Counted from the stretch's first letter, positions 51,103 to 61,594 are shown. The stretch: 64,000 bases of DNA from Lachancea kluyveri NRRL Y-12651 (GCA_000149225.2 CM000694.1:124001-188000), one strand, 5' to 3'. A program made the numbers and translations. Notes: generated by a model from the letters alone, not told the origin.

Positions 51103-52863
51103 TGATTTTATCACCTCCCAGCTAGTGATCATAACGGCTCGTTCCAGGGTTAAGCTCGTATCCGAAAGATAAATGTCGGAACACCAATAAGTGGCATGGG
51201 GTGGGGTGACGACAACTCGACGTACAAAATCTGTAGGCCGAAAATGCAGCTAATGAGACATAAGACACACCTGGACGACTAAAAATAATGAAAAGGGAGA
51301 AGAAGCTGATTCAAATCGTACTGGACGTCGAGTCGTCAATATATTTTGACACGCCGGTCGCGTATTAAAGAGGGCTAAATGCAGAATTAACAAAATAGCC
51401 TACAATAGAAATTTATGGATGATGTGTCGTTTAATGGAGGTTTTCTTTTCTCTCCTGCTGCCACTGACGTTTTTTATTTATACTACGATCTCGACTTACC
51501 TTGCATTCGTTCTTTTTCTTTTTTTAAAAATTTGAGAACAATATGTGTTGAAGCTACAGTAATTTAACCACGTATACTTGATCAAAACGATCATCTAAGT
51601 AAAGTTTCCGGTGTACCTTTATAAGACTTTGGGTTTCAATTATTAATCGATGCACTTTTAATTATCTTGCTGTAGAAAAATAAATGAAATTAATTGTCAC
51701 TGGTCAGGGTAATACATGATTCCTTTACTCGATACCATTCACATCTGTACACCACGTTTAAAACATGGTGCTTATAAAGCTTCGAGGCCCTTTGGCAACG
51801 CGATTTGACGACAGGAAATTGAGGCAAATAGGTAGGTGGCATTATGGTTATCGCAATAACACGCTATGCCAGAATAGCCATTGTACAGGTCTTTCTACGA
51901 TGATATGTGCTTCAAGATGGGGGGGAGGGGGTCTCAATGCTACTTTATGCTTCAGCTGGTGAGGCATTTTGAGGGGAGAAAGGCCAGTTGGTATACACAA
52001 AGACAGACCTAAGAAAAAAAAAAAAAAAGGAAGCGCAACTTGGGTGTTCGCAGAAAATGTTAGATAACACTGAAAATTTTCGATCGTGGTACACTCATCC
52101 ATAGTCTATTTTTTTTTGTCCATGTTCTAAGCTTCTTCTCCGTGACAGGAAGCTTCTGTGACTTGGTGACCTAAAATTATTTTTAGGCTCCCAAGCTTTG
52201 AAAGCCCTTTTTCTAAGTAGCATTTAATCTCGTATTAACCGGAGGGTATTAGGGTTGGCGTGGCGATCCTTTTCTCTCGTGACAGCGATAATTTCTTGTA
52301 CAGAATATGTTGCGTTTAGGGATACAGGTTACGTACTATAGAAAATATCTAATTTGTGATTTGGTAATAGGATTGGTAACAAAACGTTCCTTTGACCCTA
52401 AGAGTCCAGATTCAGAGCTTTTTGAAGTATTTCTCCTAACAGAACGACATATTAAAAGAAAATGAAAAGGCAAAACTTTGATGGTTATTGAGCCGCTAGA
52501 TAGTTTCTAGCACCGTACAGAATTTTTCTTATTTATTTCTCATGATAATGATTGAAAACGGTAAAGTCTGACAGCGATTCGCCTATTCACCCATTTTTTT
52601 CCTCTTTTGTTGCACGGAATTTTAGTAACTTTACAAACTTTATATCACCTTTTTTTTTTGTTTCAGGTCCAGTGTTCAAGTCCTTATAGCCATTGCTTCA
52701 CAAAACGAGAGGGAGGGGAAAATTCTGACTGAACCGACGCAGTTTCTGCCTGGGTATATGTAATTAAAGGCCACGCCCTACTGTTTGTTGTGGAATAAGA
52801 GAACCATATCACATGACTATTTACCCGCAGCTGCTAGGAAACCGAATAACATGAATAACATTG

Positions 52864-53514
52864 TGAGAAATGGGTGAGTATTGGGACAATTGTTGAGATT
52901 CCATTTTTGATTAAGGCTATAATGATTGGTATATGGTTATACTAGAAGTTCTCCTCACCTTTCTAGGAATCCAGAAAAGAGAGTCGATAACTCTGTATAC
53001 AATTATTCATATACTCTCTTCCCTTTTATATGTTTTGGTTCATTATCCTATTACATTATCAATCCTTGCGTTTCAGCTTCCACTGAGTTAGATGACTGTT
53101 TCTCATTCTTTATGTCACCTTATGAGAAATAGGTGAATACTGGGACAATTGTTGAGATTCCATTTTTGGTTAAGGCTATAATAATTGGTATATGGTTATA
53201 CTAGAAGCTCTCCTCACCTTTCTAGGAATCCAGAAAAGGGAGTCGCTAATTCTACATACAGATATTCTTCCTTTTATATGTTTCTGGTTCATTATCCTAT
53301 TACATTATCAATCCTTGCGTTTCAGCTTCCACTAATTTAGATGACTGTTTCTCATTCTTTATGTCACCTTATAACACCGTGTGTGATAATATACTAGTAA
53401 CACGAATACTAGTCGATGGTCGATAGTTGTATTTCGTTCCAACACACCGTGTATGATAATATACTAGTAACACGAATACTAGTCGATGGTCGATAGTTGT
53501 ATTTCGTTCCAACA
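52864..53514 (-). mobile_element. Solo LTR, Ty1/Ty2 delta-like, split by a second LTR
   Basis: The outer LTR is in two pieces, 52864-53122 and 53445-53514, about 329 bases together, in minus orientation. Its ends are TGTTGGAA and TTTCTCA, as in S. cerevisiae delta. Long stretches resemble delta nearly base for base from memory (for example ATCAATCCTTGCGTTTCAGC). The flanks CATTG and CATCT are a poor match for a 5-base target duplication. It is a fossil with no internal region left. It lies upstream of a tRNA gene, as Ty1-type elements prefer. Confidence 0.88.
53123..53444 (-). mobile_element. Second solo LTR, Ty1/Ty2 delta-like, nested in the first
   Basis: This essentially full-length 322-base LTR lies in the same orientation as the outer one and interrupts it. 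It is very similar to the outer copy along its whole length, so both are probably fairly young. No clear 5-base duplication flanks it, so a small loss, or recombination between tandem elements, may have shaped the junction. No coding region remains. Confidence 0.88.
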
Positions 53515-53641
53515 CATCTGACCTTACGTGTGTTGATATCTTTGGTACGATGATGTTTCTGACTACATTCAGTTTACCATAAATTCCGAGCAATCTATCA
53601 TACAATGTAGCTCTGTTATCCCACAATGTTATCTCATAGTT

Positions 53642-53714
53642 GTTCTAATAGTGTAGTGGCTATCACGTTGCCTTCACACGGCAAAGGTCCTGAGTTCGAA
53701 CCTCAGTTAGAACA
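53642..53714 (+). tRNA. tRNA-Val (anticodon CAC)
   Basis: This 73-base gene folds as a standard cloverleaf without intron. The acceptor stem pairs GTTCTAA with TTAGAAC and the discriminator base is A. The A box is TAGTGTAGTGGC-like, the anticodon CAC is at 53675-53677, and the B box is GAGTTCGAACCTC. It closely matches S. cerevisiae tRNA-Val(CAC). A short T-run (CTTTTTG) just after is the Pol III terminator. The delta-like LTRs end 127 bases upstream. Confidence 0.97.
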
Positions 53715-54095
53715 ATCTTTTTGACGCTGCCTTTGATTCAAAGGTGAATACAATTAAGCCACGGAGATTATAATATTTTGTTGTATTTGTACGGTAAGTT
53801 CTTATTCTAGGTATCCAAATACAATTTGAATGGTTATTGGAGCAGCCACATGATCTTTGGATTAAACAAAACATCGTTCATTCGTACTGAAATATATATA
53901 TATCCAGACGTGCACAATGAGTTAAACCGATTCATTTTTTCATAACCCGGAAAATAACACTCTGTACACGTCATATACATGTCGTCGTTGATGATATTAT
54001 TTATATCCTCTGGCAAAGAACTCAGGCGCATTGATTTCTACCCGATGGCTTGATGGCAAAAGGTCCGTTGGAAGACAAACCAATTACTTATAACG

Positions 54096-57000
54096 ATGGG
54101 TGTATACGCATTTTGGGACATTGTCGGCCCAACTGCAAGACCGGTCCGCCTAGAGTCTTTAGCTGATAAACGAATGGCAGTTGATGCTTCGATTTGGATA
54201 TATCAGTTCTTGAAGGCCGTTAGAGACAAAGAAGGAAACGCAATGAGACATTCTCATGTCGTTGGGTTTTTCAGACGTGTTTGTAAACTGCTCTATTTCG
54301 GAATAAAACCCGTATTTATATTTGATGGTGGCGCACCAGCGTTGAAAAGACAGACTATTAATCAAAGGAAGGAGAGGCGCCAGGGGAAGAGAGATGATGC
54401 AGCTAAAACAGCTAGGAAGTTGTTGGCTTTGCAAATGCAAAAGAATAAAGCCCCTGAGGTGGCCGAAAATAGAACGGCCTGTGAGCTGCCGTCAGAGGAT
54501 AATACTGGCGCAGTGATATTCAGGCCGCATGACGAATACCACCTTCCACATATACCTGGATTCAAATATGATAAAGACGACGCTAGAATTACTTCTGAAG
54601 ATGACTTTAGAACTGTTATGGATAATATTGACGAATTGGATGGCCTTGATTTGGATTCAATTAACCCTGCGTCAAAGGAGTTTGAAAGATTGCCAAAGTC
54701 AACTCAATATATGATTTTATCAGCATTGAGGCTAAAGTCGAGGCTAAGAATGGGATACACTAAAGAACAGTTGGAGGAAATATTTCCGGATAGTATGGAT
54801 TTTTCTAGGTTTCAAATTGAGATGGTAAAAAAAAGAAATTTTTTTACCCAAAGGTTGATGAACGTTACCGGCATGGATGATGGTGGCTCTTTAAAAAAAA
54901 AAAGGGAAACGGTAAATAGAGTAGCGGGAGAGAAGGACAAAGAATACACATTGAAAAGGACCGAAAATGGATGGGCTTTGAGTTTAGAAGCTAATGATGG
55001 TTCGGAAGTCAGCAAGGCCATCGTTTTAGATGAGTGGGACAACAGGAATAATAATGGTAATAGTATTAATAACAATAATTCTGATTGTGACGACGATGGT
55101 AACGACATGGAGTGGGAGGACGTTGACATAAAATCTACCAAGAGGGAAAAAGAACTTGATTACTCACTGAAAGCTTCGCTATTGCCTCAATTAAAACAAG
55201 GCTTGCAAGCTGCCGGTGGACAATCTTTTTTAGATAAAAGGCATGACCTCACATCACCGGTAAAGGCACCCAATCAGCAGGTGAACTTCATTAAAGATAA
55301 TGAAGATGACCATGAACATGCTTACATTTCTGACGACGATTATGACAATAATAATGACAGCTACCTAAAACAAATAGAGGAAATGGAAATGATAGAGGCT
55401 CTACAGCGGTCTAGAGATACCCAAAAGAATCATGAAGTAATAGAGAAAGAGAAAAAAAAAACTCATAAAATTGGGGTGTTAAAGACTCTCGATATTGGAG
55501 AAGGTTCGAATGATAATGATATAGAGTTCGAGGATGTTGAAATACCTAAAATTTCTTCCACTCAAGATATCAACCAAGGTGTAAAAAATGCAGCGGTTAC
55601 TTCTTTACCTGAAGAGTACAATCCAGCCCAGCCATTTCTGTGGGATAAAGCCAATTTTCCTACTGAATCCGACCAAAACTTAACCGACGTTGTGAGCAAA
55701 ATACCGTCGTTTGAATTTGGTACAGAGTCCCTGTTATTTCAAGGAACAACTAAGTCTGTAGAACCAAAGGTTCAAAAAAAAGAAAATGAGAATTCAGAAA
55801 GAAAGCCACTTCCGGAGACGCCCACATGGTTCCAAGCCTCTGAGAATCGTAATTCAAACCCATTTTCCATTTCTTCCTTTGTCACCAGTGAACGTAAAAA
55901 TAGTGATGCTACCTTCCAAACTGAAGACGAAAAATTGGGCCTTGTTACTGGCTCCAGAGTACAGGAACTTATCAAGAGCAGGTTGCGGGATCAGCAAGCT
56001 ACAACAGTTTCGAATGGACTAGGCGATGATTATTCTGCTGAAGTTGACCATGAGCCCGAAGTTATCGAGTTAGATGACGATGCCGTTAGCTTGAAAGATG
56101 GACACGCTTCAGAAATACCCGAAGATTATTCTAAGACAACTGAGAAACCGGGTTTCTCGGACCCTTCACTATTTGGGACGGCAACTCGGAATCAACAGCA
56201 TTCCAAAGATATTCCTCCAGTAGTAGACTATGATTTCTCTGAGGATGAAGAAGATGCGTTGGTGGAGCAGTTGAGGCAGGAAGCGAAGGGCTATAATACA
56301 TTCAAAAACAATTTGAATCCAAACAGTGGAGATTTGACGTTCATTGAGGACGAATTGTTTGAACAACAAAAGAAAGAGAAAAGAGACTCGGACGAGGTTA
56401 CCGCGGTCATGATTAAGGAAATCCAAGAGCTGCTTTCGAGATTTGGCATTCCTTACATTACGGCACCAATGGAAGCAGAAGCACAATGCGCTGAACTGAT
56501 AAGATTGGAATTGGTTGATGGCATAATTACCGACGATAGTGATGTTTTCTTGTTCGGCGGTGACAGAGTTTATAAAAACATGTTTCATGAGAAGAATTAT
56601 GTTGAATTTTATGAAAGTGGTGCAATATTAAGGGATCTAGGTTTGAATAGGGATAGGATGATAGAATTGGCTCAACTTTTAGGTAGTGATTATACTGAGG
56701 GTGTTAAAGGTATTGGTCCAGTTTACGGCATGGAAGTTCTAGCAGAGTTTGGAAATTTGGTCAAACTTAAAGAATGGTACAATGAAGGGCAATTTAACAA
56801 AAATAAACAAGAAAAAGAGTCCACGTTTCACAAGAGCCTAAGAAGGAAACTTGTGAGCAATGAAGTCATCCTAGATTCGGACTTCCCGAGTGAGCTAGTC
56901 AGAGACGCGTATTTGCGGCCCGAAGTGAATAATGACAAAACACAGTTTGTGTGGGGTAAGCCGGATTTGGACAAGTTAAGGACATTTTTACATGAAAACA

Positions 57001-57197
57001 TTGGTTGGCCTCAGGAGAAATCTGATGAGGTGCTAATTCCTTTAATTAAAGAAATCAATAATCGTAAGAAACATGGCACTCAGAAAAAGTTGACTGACTT
57101 TTTTCCCTCCGAGTACATTAAAACAAGAAAAGAGTTGAAATTAGGTAAAAGAATTAAAGAGGCTAGTGGCAAGTTAAAGAAACGTCGTATCAAGTAA
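54096..57197 (+). CDS. RAD2: Rad2, nucleotide excision repair endonuclease (XPG)
   Basis: This structure-specific nuclease makes the 3' incision in nucleotide excision repair and also joins TFIIH-linked transcription. It has 1033 residues (S. cerevisiae 1031). The XPG N domain is at 1 to about 98 (MGVYAFWDIV; catalytic Asp30 in MAVDASIW). A long acidic, disordered spacer of about 650 residues follows. The XPG I domain starts near 770 with APMEAEAQCAEL and DDSDVFLFGG. The helix-hairpin segment DYTEGVKGIGPV lies near 870. Near the C-terminus QKKLTDFF (about 995-1002) fits a PCNA-interacting box. The tail is basic. The spacer holds the Tfb1-binding acidic segments in S. cerevisiae. Chromosome VII track (YGR258C). 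Confidence 0.96.
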   Translation: MGVYAFWDIVGPTARPVRLESLADKRMAVDASIWIYQFLKAVRDKEGNAMRHSHVVGFFRRVCKLLYFGIKPVFIFDGGAPALKRQTINQRKERRQGKRDDAAKTARKLLALQMQKNKAPEVAENRTACELPSEDNTGAVIFRPHDEYHLPHIPGFKYDKDDARITSEDDFRTVMDNIDELDGLDLDSINPASKEFERLPKSTQYMILSALRLKSRLRMGYTKEQLEEIFPDSMDFSRFQIEMVKKRNFFTQRLMNVTGMDDGGSLKKKRETVNRVAGEKDKEYTLKRTENGWALSLEANDGSEVSKAIVLDEWDNRNNNGNSINNNNSDCDDDGNDMEWEDVDIKSTKREKELDYSLKASLLPQLKQGLQAAGGQSFLDKRHDLTSPVKAPNQQVNFIKDNEDDHEHAYISDDDYDNNNDSYLKQIEEMEMIEALQRSRDTQKNHEVIEKEKKKTHKIGVLKTLDIGEGSNDNDIEFEDVEIPKISSTQDINQGVKNAAVTSLPEEYNPAQPFLWDKANFPTESDQNLTDVVSKIPSFEFGTESLLFQGTTKSVEPKVQKKENENSERKPLPETPTWFQASENRNSNPFSISSFVTSERKNSDATFQTEDEKLGLVTGSRVQELIKSRLRDQQATTVSNGLGDDYSAEVDHEPEVIELDDDAVSLKDGHASEIPEDYSKTTEKPGFSDPSLFGTATRNQQHSKDIPPVVDYDFSEDEEDALVEQLRQEAKGYNTFKNNLNPNSGDLTFIEDELFEQQKKEKRDSDEVTAVMIKEIQELLSRFGIPYITAPMEAEAQCAELIRLELVDGIITDDSDVFLFGGDRVYKNMFHEKNYVEFYESGAILRDLGLNRDRMIELAQLLGSDYTEGVKGIGPVYGMEVLAEFGNLVKLKEWYNEGQFNKNKQEKESTFHKSLRRKLVSNEVILDSDFPSELVRDAYLRPEVNNDKTQFVWGKPDLDKLRTFLHENIGWPQEKSDEVLIPLIKEINNRKKHGTQKKLTDFFPSEYIKTRKELKLGKRIKEASGKLKKRRIK

Positions 57198-57325
57198 TCT
57201 CCTCTCAAGCATGTTTTTTTTATATTTTTTAGGTTCAGTGACAACATTTTTTTGTATTTCTGTTGCGTCGTCGGAAACAGAAGTATGTCAACAAAAACAC
57301 TAAAATGTAAATAAATACACGCTCG

Positions 57326-57334
57326 ATTTGTGGC
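57326..57334 (-). promoter_or_regulatory. Middle sporulation element (Ndt80 type) upstream of PFS1
   Basis: Reading the minus strand, GCCACAAAT fits the MSE consensus GNCRCAAAW at every position. It lies about 124 bases before the PFS1 ATG. MSEs work in either orientation. Ndt80 activates and Sum1 represses through such sites in S. cerevisiae. Confidence 0.55.
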
Positions 57335-57457
57335 TCGAGTATCCCTGCTTCCCTATTTATTTCTGATCTAGGTTTATAAGCAGTAACTAATTTTCTTTCA
57401 TCTTCTTTTAGTGTTGTGTATTCTCTTCAAGGTTTCACCAAATCTGTATAATCTGCG

Positions 57458-58255
57458 ATGAGACCACAGAAGACTTTTTCCAAAACAAGTAAGCCTTTGG
57501 GAGCCAACGTTAATAAACTAAATATTGAACAAACTTCCAAGCTTTATACAGGGAAACAGTTATACAACCATACCCCCATGAAGAATGACTCTTCAAAAAT
57601 CATGAACAGGAAATATGAAGGGAGCACACCTGTATTAGATAGCTGCGCAAACTCTTCGAATTTTGTACCAAATCAGGTGGGAAACAACTCTAGTTCCTTG
57701 GCAAATAATACACAAAACAACAACAGTAACTCCTACTTGAACAAATCATACAATCAGTACGTTACGCAGGACGGTTCTTTCCCACATTACACGTTGATGA
57801 GTTACACGAATAGTAACAATAATGTGATGAATAACACCTCATTATACGCGAATGTTAATGTATCGGGATCTGTACCTCAAGAAATAATAAGACAGGACGC
57901 AAATAATATCTTTGACGATATTGATAGCTACGCGTTTCAGACATTCCCTTCATACTTCAACCCTAGAACTGCCACAAACATGCCACATGGAGAGAAAGTG
58001 AATAAATGGATTGAGAATGTACCCGTGTTCAACGTCAGTGGTGATTTATGGGAGAGTGATTGTTATAGTATTAACGATAACGTTGATTGGGAGGAGGAGG
58101 AGTTTGACTTTGGTTTGGCACACAAACATGAACACTTTTCCTTCTCATTAGCTACGGCAGACGAGGTTTTGTATTTGCAAGCAAAAAGAGTTGACACTTT
58201 GGTGAGAAAAATGTATGCTTTATCTTCGGAAGTTCCCCTAGATGATCCACGCTAA
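57458..58255 (+). CDS. PFS1: Probable Pfs1, sporulation protein
   Basis: In S. cerevisiae Pfs1 is needed for prospore membrane formation at meiosis II spindle poles. This 265-residue protein (S. cerevisiae 237) has a basic, Asn/Ser-rich first half of low complexity. Its second half is more ordered: HGEKVNKWIENVPVF near residue 177, an acidic block (DWEEEEFDFG), and ADEVLYLQAKRVDTLVRKMY near 233. There is no recognised domain. The call rests on position between RAD2/MTM1 and SSP1, the chromosome VIII order (YHR185C, YHR184W), and on a perfect middle sporulation element in its promoter. I could not align it residue by residue from memory, so confidence is moderate. Confidence 0.72.
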   Translation: MRPQKTFSKTSKPLGANVNKLNIEQTSKLYTGKQLYNHTPMKNDSSKIMNRKYEGSTPVLDSCANSSNFVPNQVGNNSSSLANNTQNNNSNSYLNKSYNQYVTQDGSFPHYTLMSYTNSNNNVMNNTSLYANVNVSGSVPQEIIRQDANNIFDDIDSYAFQTFPSYFNPRTATNMPHGEKVNKWIENVPVFNVSGDLWESDCYSINDNVDWEEEEFDFGLAHKHEHFSFSLATADEVLYLQAKRVDTLVRKMYALSSEVPLDDPR

Positions 58256-58494
58256 ACTATGAGTATGTCCTTTAAAATGAGTAATGTTTTTATTTCCTGA
58301 CACTATCATTCGTATATAGGTACTTATTTCGGGACTTGAATGCCGGGCGAAGGATATCAACACCCGATTTTCTTCAGTTGATTCCTTTCTACGTACGTAT
58401 TTTCAAGTAATTGACAAGTAATTTGACTAACACCTCTCCACCAGTTACACAAGCGCTTGAAAGCAGATAGGATTTAAGATTTAAGCAACTTAGA

Positions 58495-59583
58495 ATGTCT
58501 AAAAGCAATAGTGTGAATCTTAAAGAGAGAATGCTGAGTGCTTGTACTGGTTCTCTACTGACATCCTTAATCTTAACACCAATGGATGTGGTTAGAATTA
58601 GGCTACAGCAACAAGAAATGCTACCGACTTGTTCGTGCGATGTACCTATTTCTAATACAGCGAATAGCATTAGTAAATCTGGCATATCTTCCAACAAGTT
58701 GTTTTGGCAAGACTCCTGCTTTCAAGATATAAGTTGCAAAAATACAACTGTAAGGTATAACAGCACCTGGGAAGCGTTCTCTAAGATTTCTAAACTAGAA
58801 GGTATCACTACTTTATGGAGAGGTATATCAATTACCTTACTAATGGCCGTACCTGCTAATATAGTGTACTTCACTGGTTATGAATCCCTGAGGGATTGGT
58901 CTTCCTTAGGCAAATACTATCCAACGCTGAATCCCTTATTATGTGGTGCTTTGGTTAGAATTATGGCAGCAACGTGTATTGCACCATTGGAGCTACTGAA
59001 AACTAGGCTGCAGAGTATACCGCGTGGCAGTAAAGAAAGTACAACCGCCATGATGATAAAAGATTTGATCAAGGAATCAAAGCTAGAAATGAAAAATTAT
59101 GGTTATGGTGCTCTCTTCAAAGGTTTAGAGATTACTCTCTGGAGAGATGTTCCTTTTAGTGCTATATATTGGGCCAGCTATGAGTTCTACAAAAAAAACT
59201 TCTGGCTTAATACGGATAGCCTGTCTTCACTGCATAGTGGTTCCAACTGGAGCTATTTCACTCATAGTTTTATTGGTGGGAGTATAAGTGGTACTACAGC
59301 GGCTCTTTTTACACACCCATTTGATGTGGGTAAGACAAGGCTGCAAATAAGTATTGTGAATGCATCCTCATCCGCCTTTTCGACAGAACACAATCGACAA
59401 GTCAAGAACACCTTAACTAAAAAGAGGTCAAAAAACATGTTTAAATATTTGAATGAGATAAGGAAAACTGAAGGAGTTGGTGCACTCTACACTGGTCTAG
59501 TACCACGCATTATGAAAATTGCCCCAAGCTGTGCTATCATGATCTCTACATATGAGATTTCTAAGAAACTTTTCAGTTCCTAA
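58495..59583 (+). CDS. MTM1: Mtm1, mitochondrial carrier
   Basis: This inner-membrane carrier is needed for manganese loading of Sod2 and has been linked to pyridoxal phosphate import in S. cerevisiae. It has 362 residues (S. cerevisiae 366). Three carrier repeats are visible, each with its signature after an odd-numbered helix: PMDVVRIRLQ near residue 23, PLELLKTRLQ near 163, and PFDVGKTRLQ near 277. A Cys-rich insertion follows the first signature (CSCDV, CFQDISCKN), as in the Mtm1/SLC25A39 group. No cleavable presequence is obvious, normal for carriers. Chromosome VII track (YGR257C). It converges on SSP1. Confidence 0.93.
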   Translation: MSKSNSVNLKERMLSACTGSLLTSLILTPMDVVRIRLQQQEMLPTCSCDVPISNTANSISKSGISSNKLFWQDSCFQDISCKNTTVRYNSTWEAFSKISKLEGITTLWRGISITLLMAVPANIVYFTGYESLRDWSSLGKYYPTLNPLLCGALVRIMAATCIAPLELLKTRLQSIPRGSKESTTAMMIKDLIKESKLEMKNYGYGALFKGLEITLWRDVPFSAIYWASYEFYKKNFWLNTDSLSSLHSGSNWSYFTHSFIGGSISGTTAALFTHPFDVGKTRLQISIVNASSSAFSTEHNRQVKNTLTKKRSKNMFKYLNEIRKTEGVGALYTGLVPRIMKIAPSCAIMISTYEISKKLFSS

Positions 59584-59740
59584 ATAACATGCTTACCTGT
59601 GCATTCCAAATTTTATACAGGTTTTATGAACAGCGAATCTGTATACTATTACTTTTTTTTTTTCACCTTTTTCTCTGTGTAATTTTACTTTTGCCTATAC
59701 CAGTTTACATTAAAATTTGTAGATTTTTAAAATCCCATTT

Positions 59741-61594
59741 TTACACTTCTGATGCTTCTACCCATTTATTTTGGTTTAACTCATGTTCTGCCTCGTAAAA
59801 CCCGTCACTTAATTCTCTAACATCATCGTTTCCAAAGTTTATCACCACATTGTCTTCTCCATCCTCATCATGAATGTTAATACCTTGATTTCCTGAACTC
59901 TCAACCCCTAAGCGAATAGGAAATTTCTTTGAAATCAGGTGGGTACCGCTCAAATTAGGATTGTGCTTAATCTCCTCGTAGTTCTCACTTGAAACTATTT
60001 GGGGTTGAGAAAGTGATGGTAAATGCATATTATTTTTTAAAGTTCTTCGGAGGCCATTTGTAGCTTTTTTAAATGGCTGAGGTTTTCCAGCTTGGATTTT
60101 GATTGTATTATCTTCAGAAATCCTTTTGTCAAAGTATTCATTTGAAGTGATTCCGTTAAACCTTTCTGTTGGGATACCGGATAATGTATCTTCGAGGCCA
60201 GTCTTAAATTCTAACCTTGGTTCTTGGATCATTCTGGCATCAGCTCTGTTTTCTTCATTTGTCACTGAAACAGGAGAAAACTTGATAGCTTGTTTTCTAC
60301 CAACGCACCTCATCAAAGAGTCTGCACCATTGTACATGGCACCCATGACTTCTGCTAATCTATTGGGGTCGTTTTTCTCTTCAGAACTCAACTTGGCCCA
60401 ATGTTTATCTGCACGTCTTCTTCTTAGGTCTTCTATGTGTTGTTCTATATCGTTGGCGTTAATAGATCTCAAGTACTCAACAGAGTTTTTGAAAAATGTT
60501 CTACTGGCCTCTTTGATGTCAGAAGATGATTCGTAGAATTCAACACTCGCGTTAACAAACAATTCCCTAGCTGTTGTCGACAAGGATTGTCTATAATGTC
60601 CAGCAATGACGTTTAAAGAATTCTGCCTCGTAATAACCTTTTCTTTCAAGAAACTGGTCTCCTCGCTTCTGTCGCCTCTCCTATTCCTAGCTTGTTCGTA
60701 CCTTTTCTTTTCTATGTGTAGCTCTTTTCTCTCTTGAAGCATCTCATCCTCTCTTAGCTTGGTATATTCCAAGCCTTTTGATACTTCTCGTAACTTTAGA
60801 GACATCCTGTTCTCAAAAATCAGATCCTGATAAAACAATCTTTGTAAATCCGATACAAGACTCAAGCCTTCCTCTGTATCAACAACGCTACTTGACCAAT
60901 CATGCAACTCCCTCAAAAGTTTTTGATAGCTCTTCCAAACGTCCGACTTCTTTGCCGCAATACTATTTAACCTTTTTTGAATGGCACCCAATGAGTTTCT
61001 CTTTCTTAAGCTCACCTTATAGGAGAAATTGTCCAAATCGGTTATGGATTCGCTCGCTGTGCCCTCAAGTCCAATGAAGTCTGTCTCGGACGTGGATAGC
61101 AATGGTGAGCCGCTTAAAGGAATGTTTGGCAAGGTGTTTTGCCTTGCCGCCACTTCAAAATTACTTCTCTTTTTAGGTGAATTAGAAATATTTGCACCAG
61201 GCTCATACTCGTCGTTACCATTCTCTGTTAAAAAAGTGTTAGCGCTTTCTGCTTGCTTTCCATCCTTTTTCGGTGATGGAGTTCCCTCCATGTTATCATC
61301 ACTGGTTTTGTTTTCAAACGGTCTGTCCCTAATAATCTTCCACAATTGTAGTTGCCTTGTTGTAGCGAGGCCTGAAGAATCAGCTTCGTCCACTCCCGAT
61401 CTGAATACACTTAACTTCGATTTGAACTTTCCAAATAGATTCTTGGAATCTAAAATTTTTGGAGGAAGGTATTGGCTTTCATTATCTCCAATTTGTTCCT
61501 GGCTATTCTGATCGATATTGTTATCGACCACGGGGTCTTCGGTTTGGTACCCGTTTTTAGAGTAAATACGGTCTCGTTCATCCAAATAATTCAT
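59741..61594 (-). CDS. SSP1: Ssp1, meiosis-specific prospore membrane leading-edge protein
   Basis: In S. cerevisiae Ssp1 forms the ring at the leading edge of the growing prospore membrane and must be degraded for closure. The frame extends to 61615 without ATG, so the ATG at 61594 (MNYLDERDRIY) is chosen, giving 617 residues. S. cerevisiae Ssp1 is about 571. Residues 170-410 form a long helical coiled-coil region with basic and acidic heptads (RLNSIAAKKSDVWKSYQKLL, REDEMLQERKELHIEKKRYEQ), which may be BAR-like. The two ends are Ser/Asn-rich and disordered. Support comes from synteny (YHR184W next to PFS1 and GND1) and an upstream sporulation element. Confidence 0.85.
   Translation of the reverse strand: MNYLDERDRIYSKNGYQTEDPVVDNNIDQNSQEQIGDNESQYLPPKILDSKNLFGKFKSKLSVFRSGVDEADSSGLATTRQLQLWKIIRDRPFENKTSDDNMEGTPSPKKDGKQAESANTFLTENGNDEYEPGANISNSPKKRSNFEVAARQNTLPNIPLSGSPLLSTSETDFIGLEGTASESITDLDNFSYKVSLRKRNSLGAIQKRLNSIAAKKSDVWKSYQKLLRELHDWSSSVVDTEEGLSLVSDLQRLFYQDLIFENRMSLKLREVSKGLEYTKLREDEMLQERKELHIEKKRYEQARNRRGDRSEETSFLKEKVITRQNSLNVIAGHYRQSLSTTARELFVNASVEFYESSSDIKEASRTFFKNSVEYLRSINANDIEQHIEDLRRRRADKHWAKLSSEEKNDPNRLAEVMGAMYNGADSLMRCVGRKQAIKFSPVSVTNEENRADARMIQEPRLEFKTGLEDTLSGIPTERFNGITSNEYFDKRISEDNTIKIQAGKPQPFKKATNGLRRTLKNNMHLPSLSQPQIVSSENYEEIKHNPNLSGTHLISKKFPIRLGVESSGNQGINIHDEDGEDNVVINFGNDDVRELSDGFYEAEHELNQNKWVEASEV

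Larger units (their letters stand above)
50899..54095. other. Long divergent intergenic region TNA1-RAD2 (3.2 kb)
   Basis: This is the largest gap in the window. The left 1.9 kb (50899-52863) holds the TNA1 promoter and no recognisable gene. It has G-rich runs (GGGGGGAGGGGG near 51920) and poly-A/T tracts (52014-52028). The right part holds the nested delta-like LTRs, the tRNA-Val gene and a short TA microsatellite near 53892-53901. Confidence 0.6.

Noticed and set aside
52808-52815. ATCACATG, a possible centromere CDEI
   Set aside because: No AT-rich CDEII of about 80 bases and no CCGAAA-type CDEIII lies beside it; the flanks are of ordinary composition.
53369-53626. 85-codon minus-strand ORF near the LTRs
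   Set aside because: It runs through the duplicated LTR ends and is not a gene.
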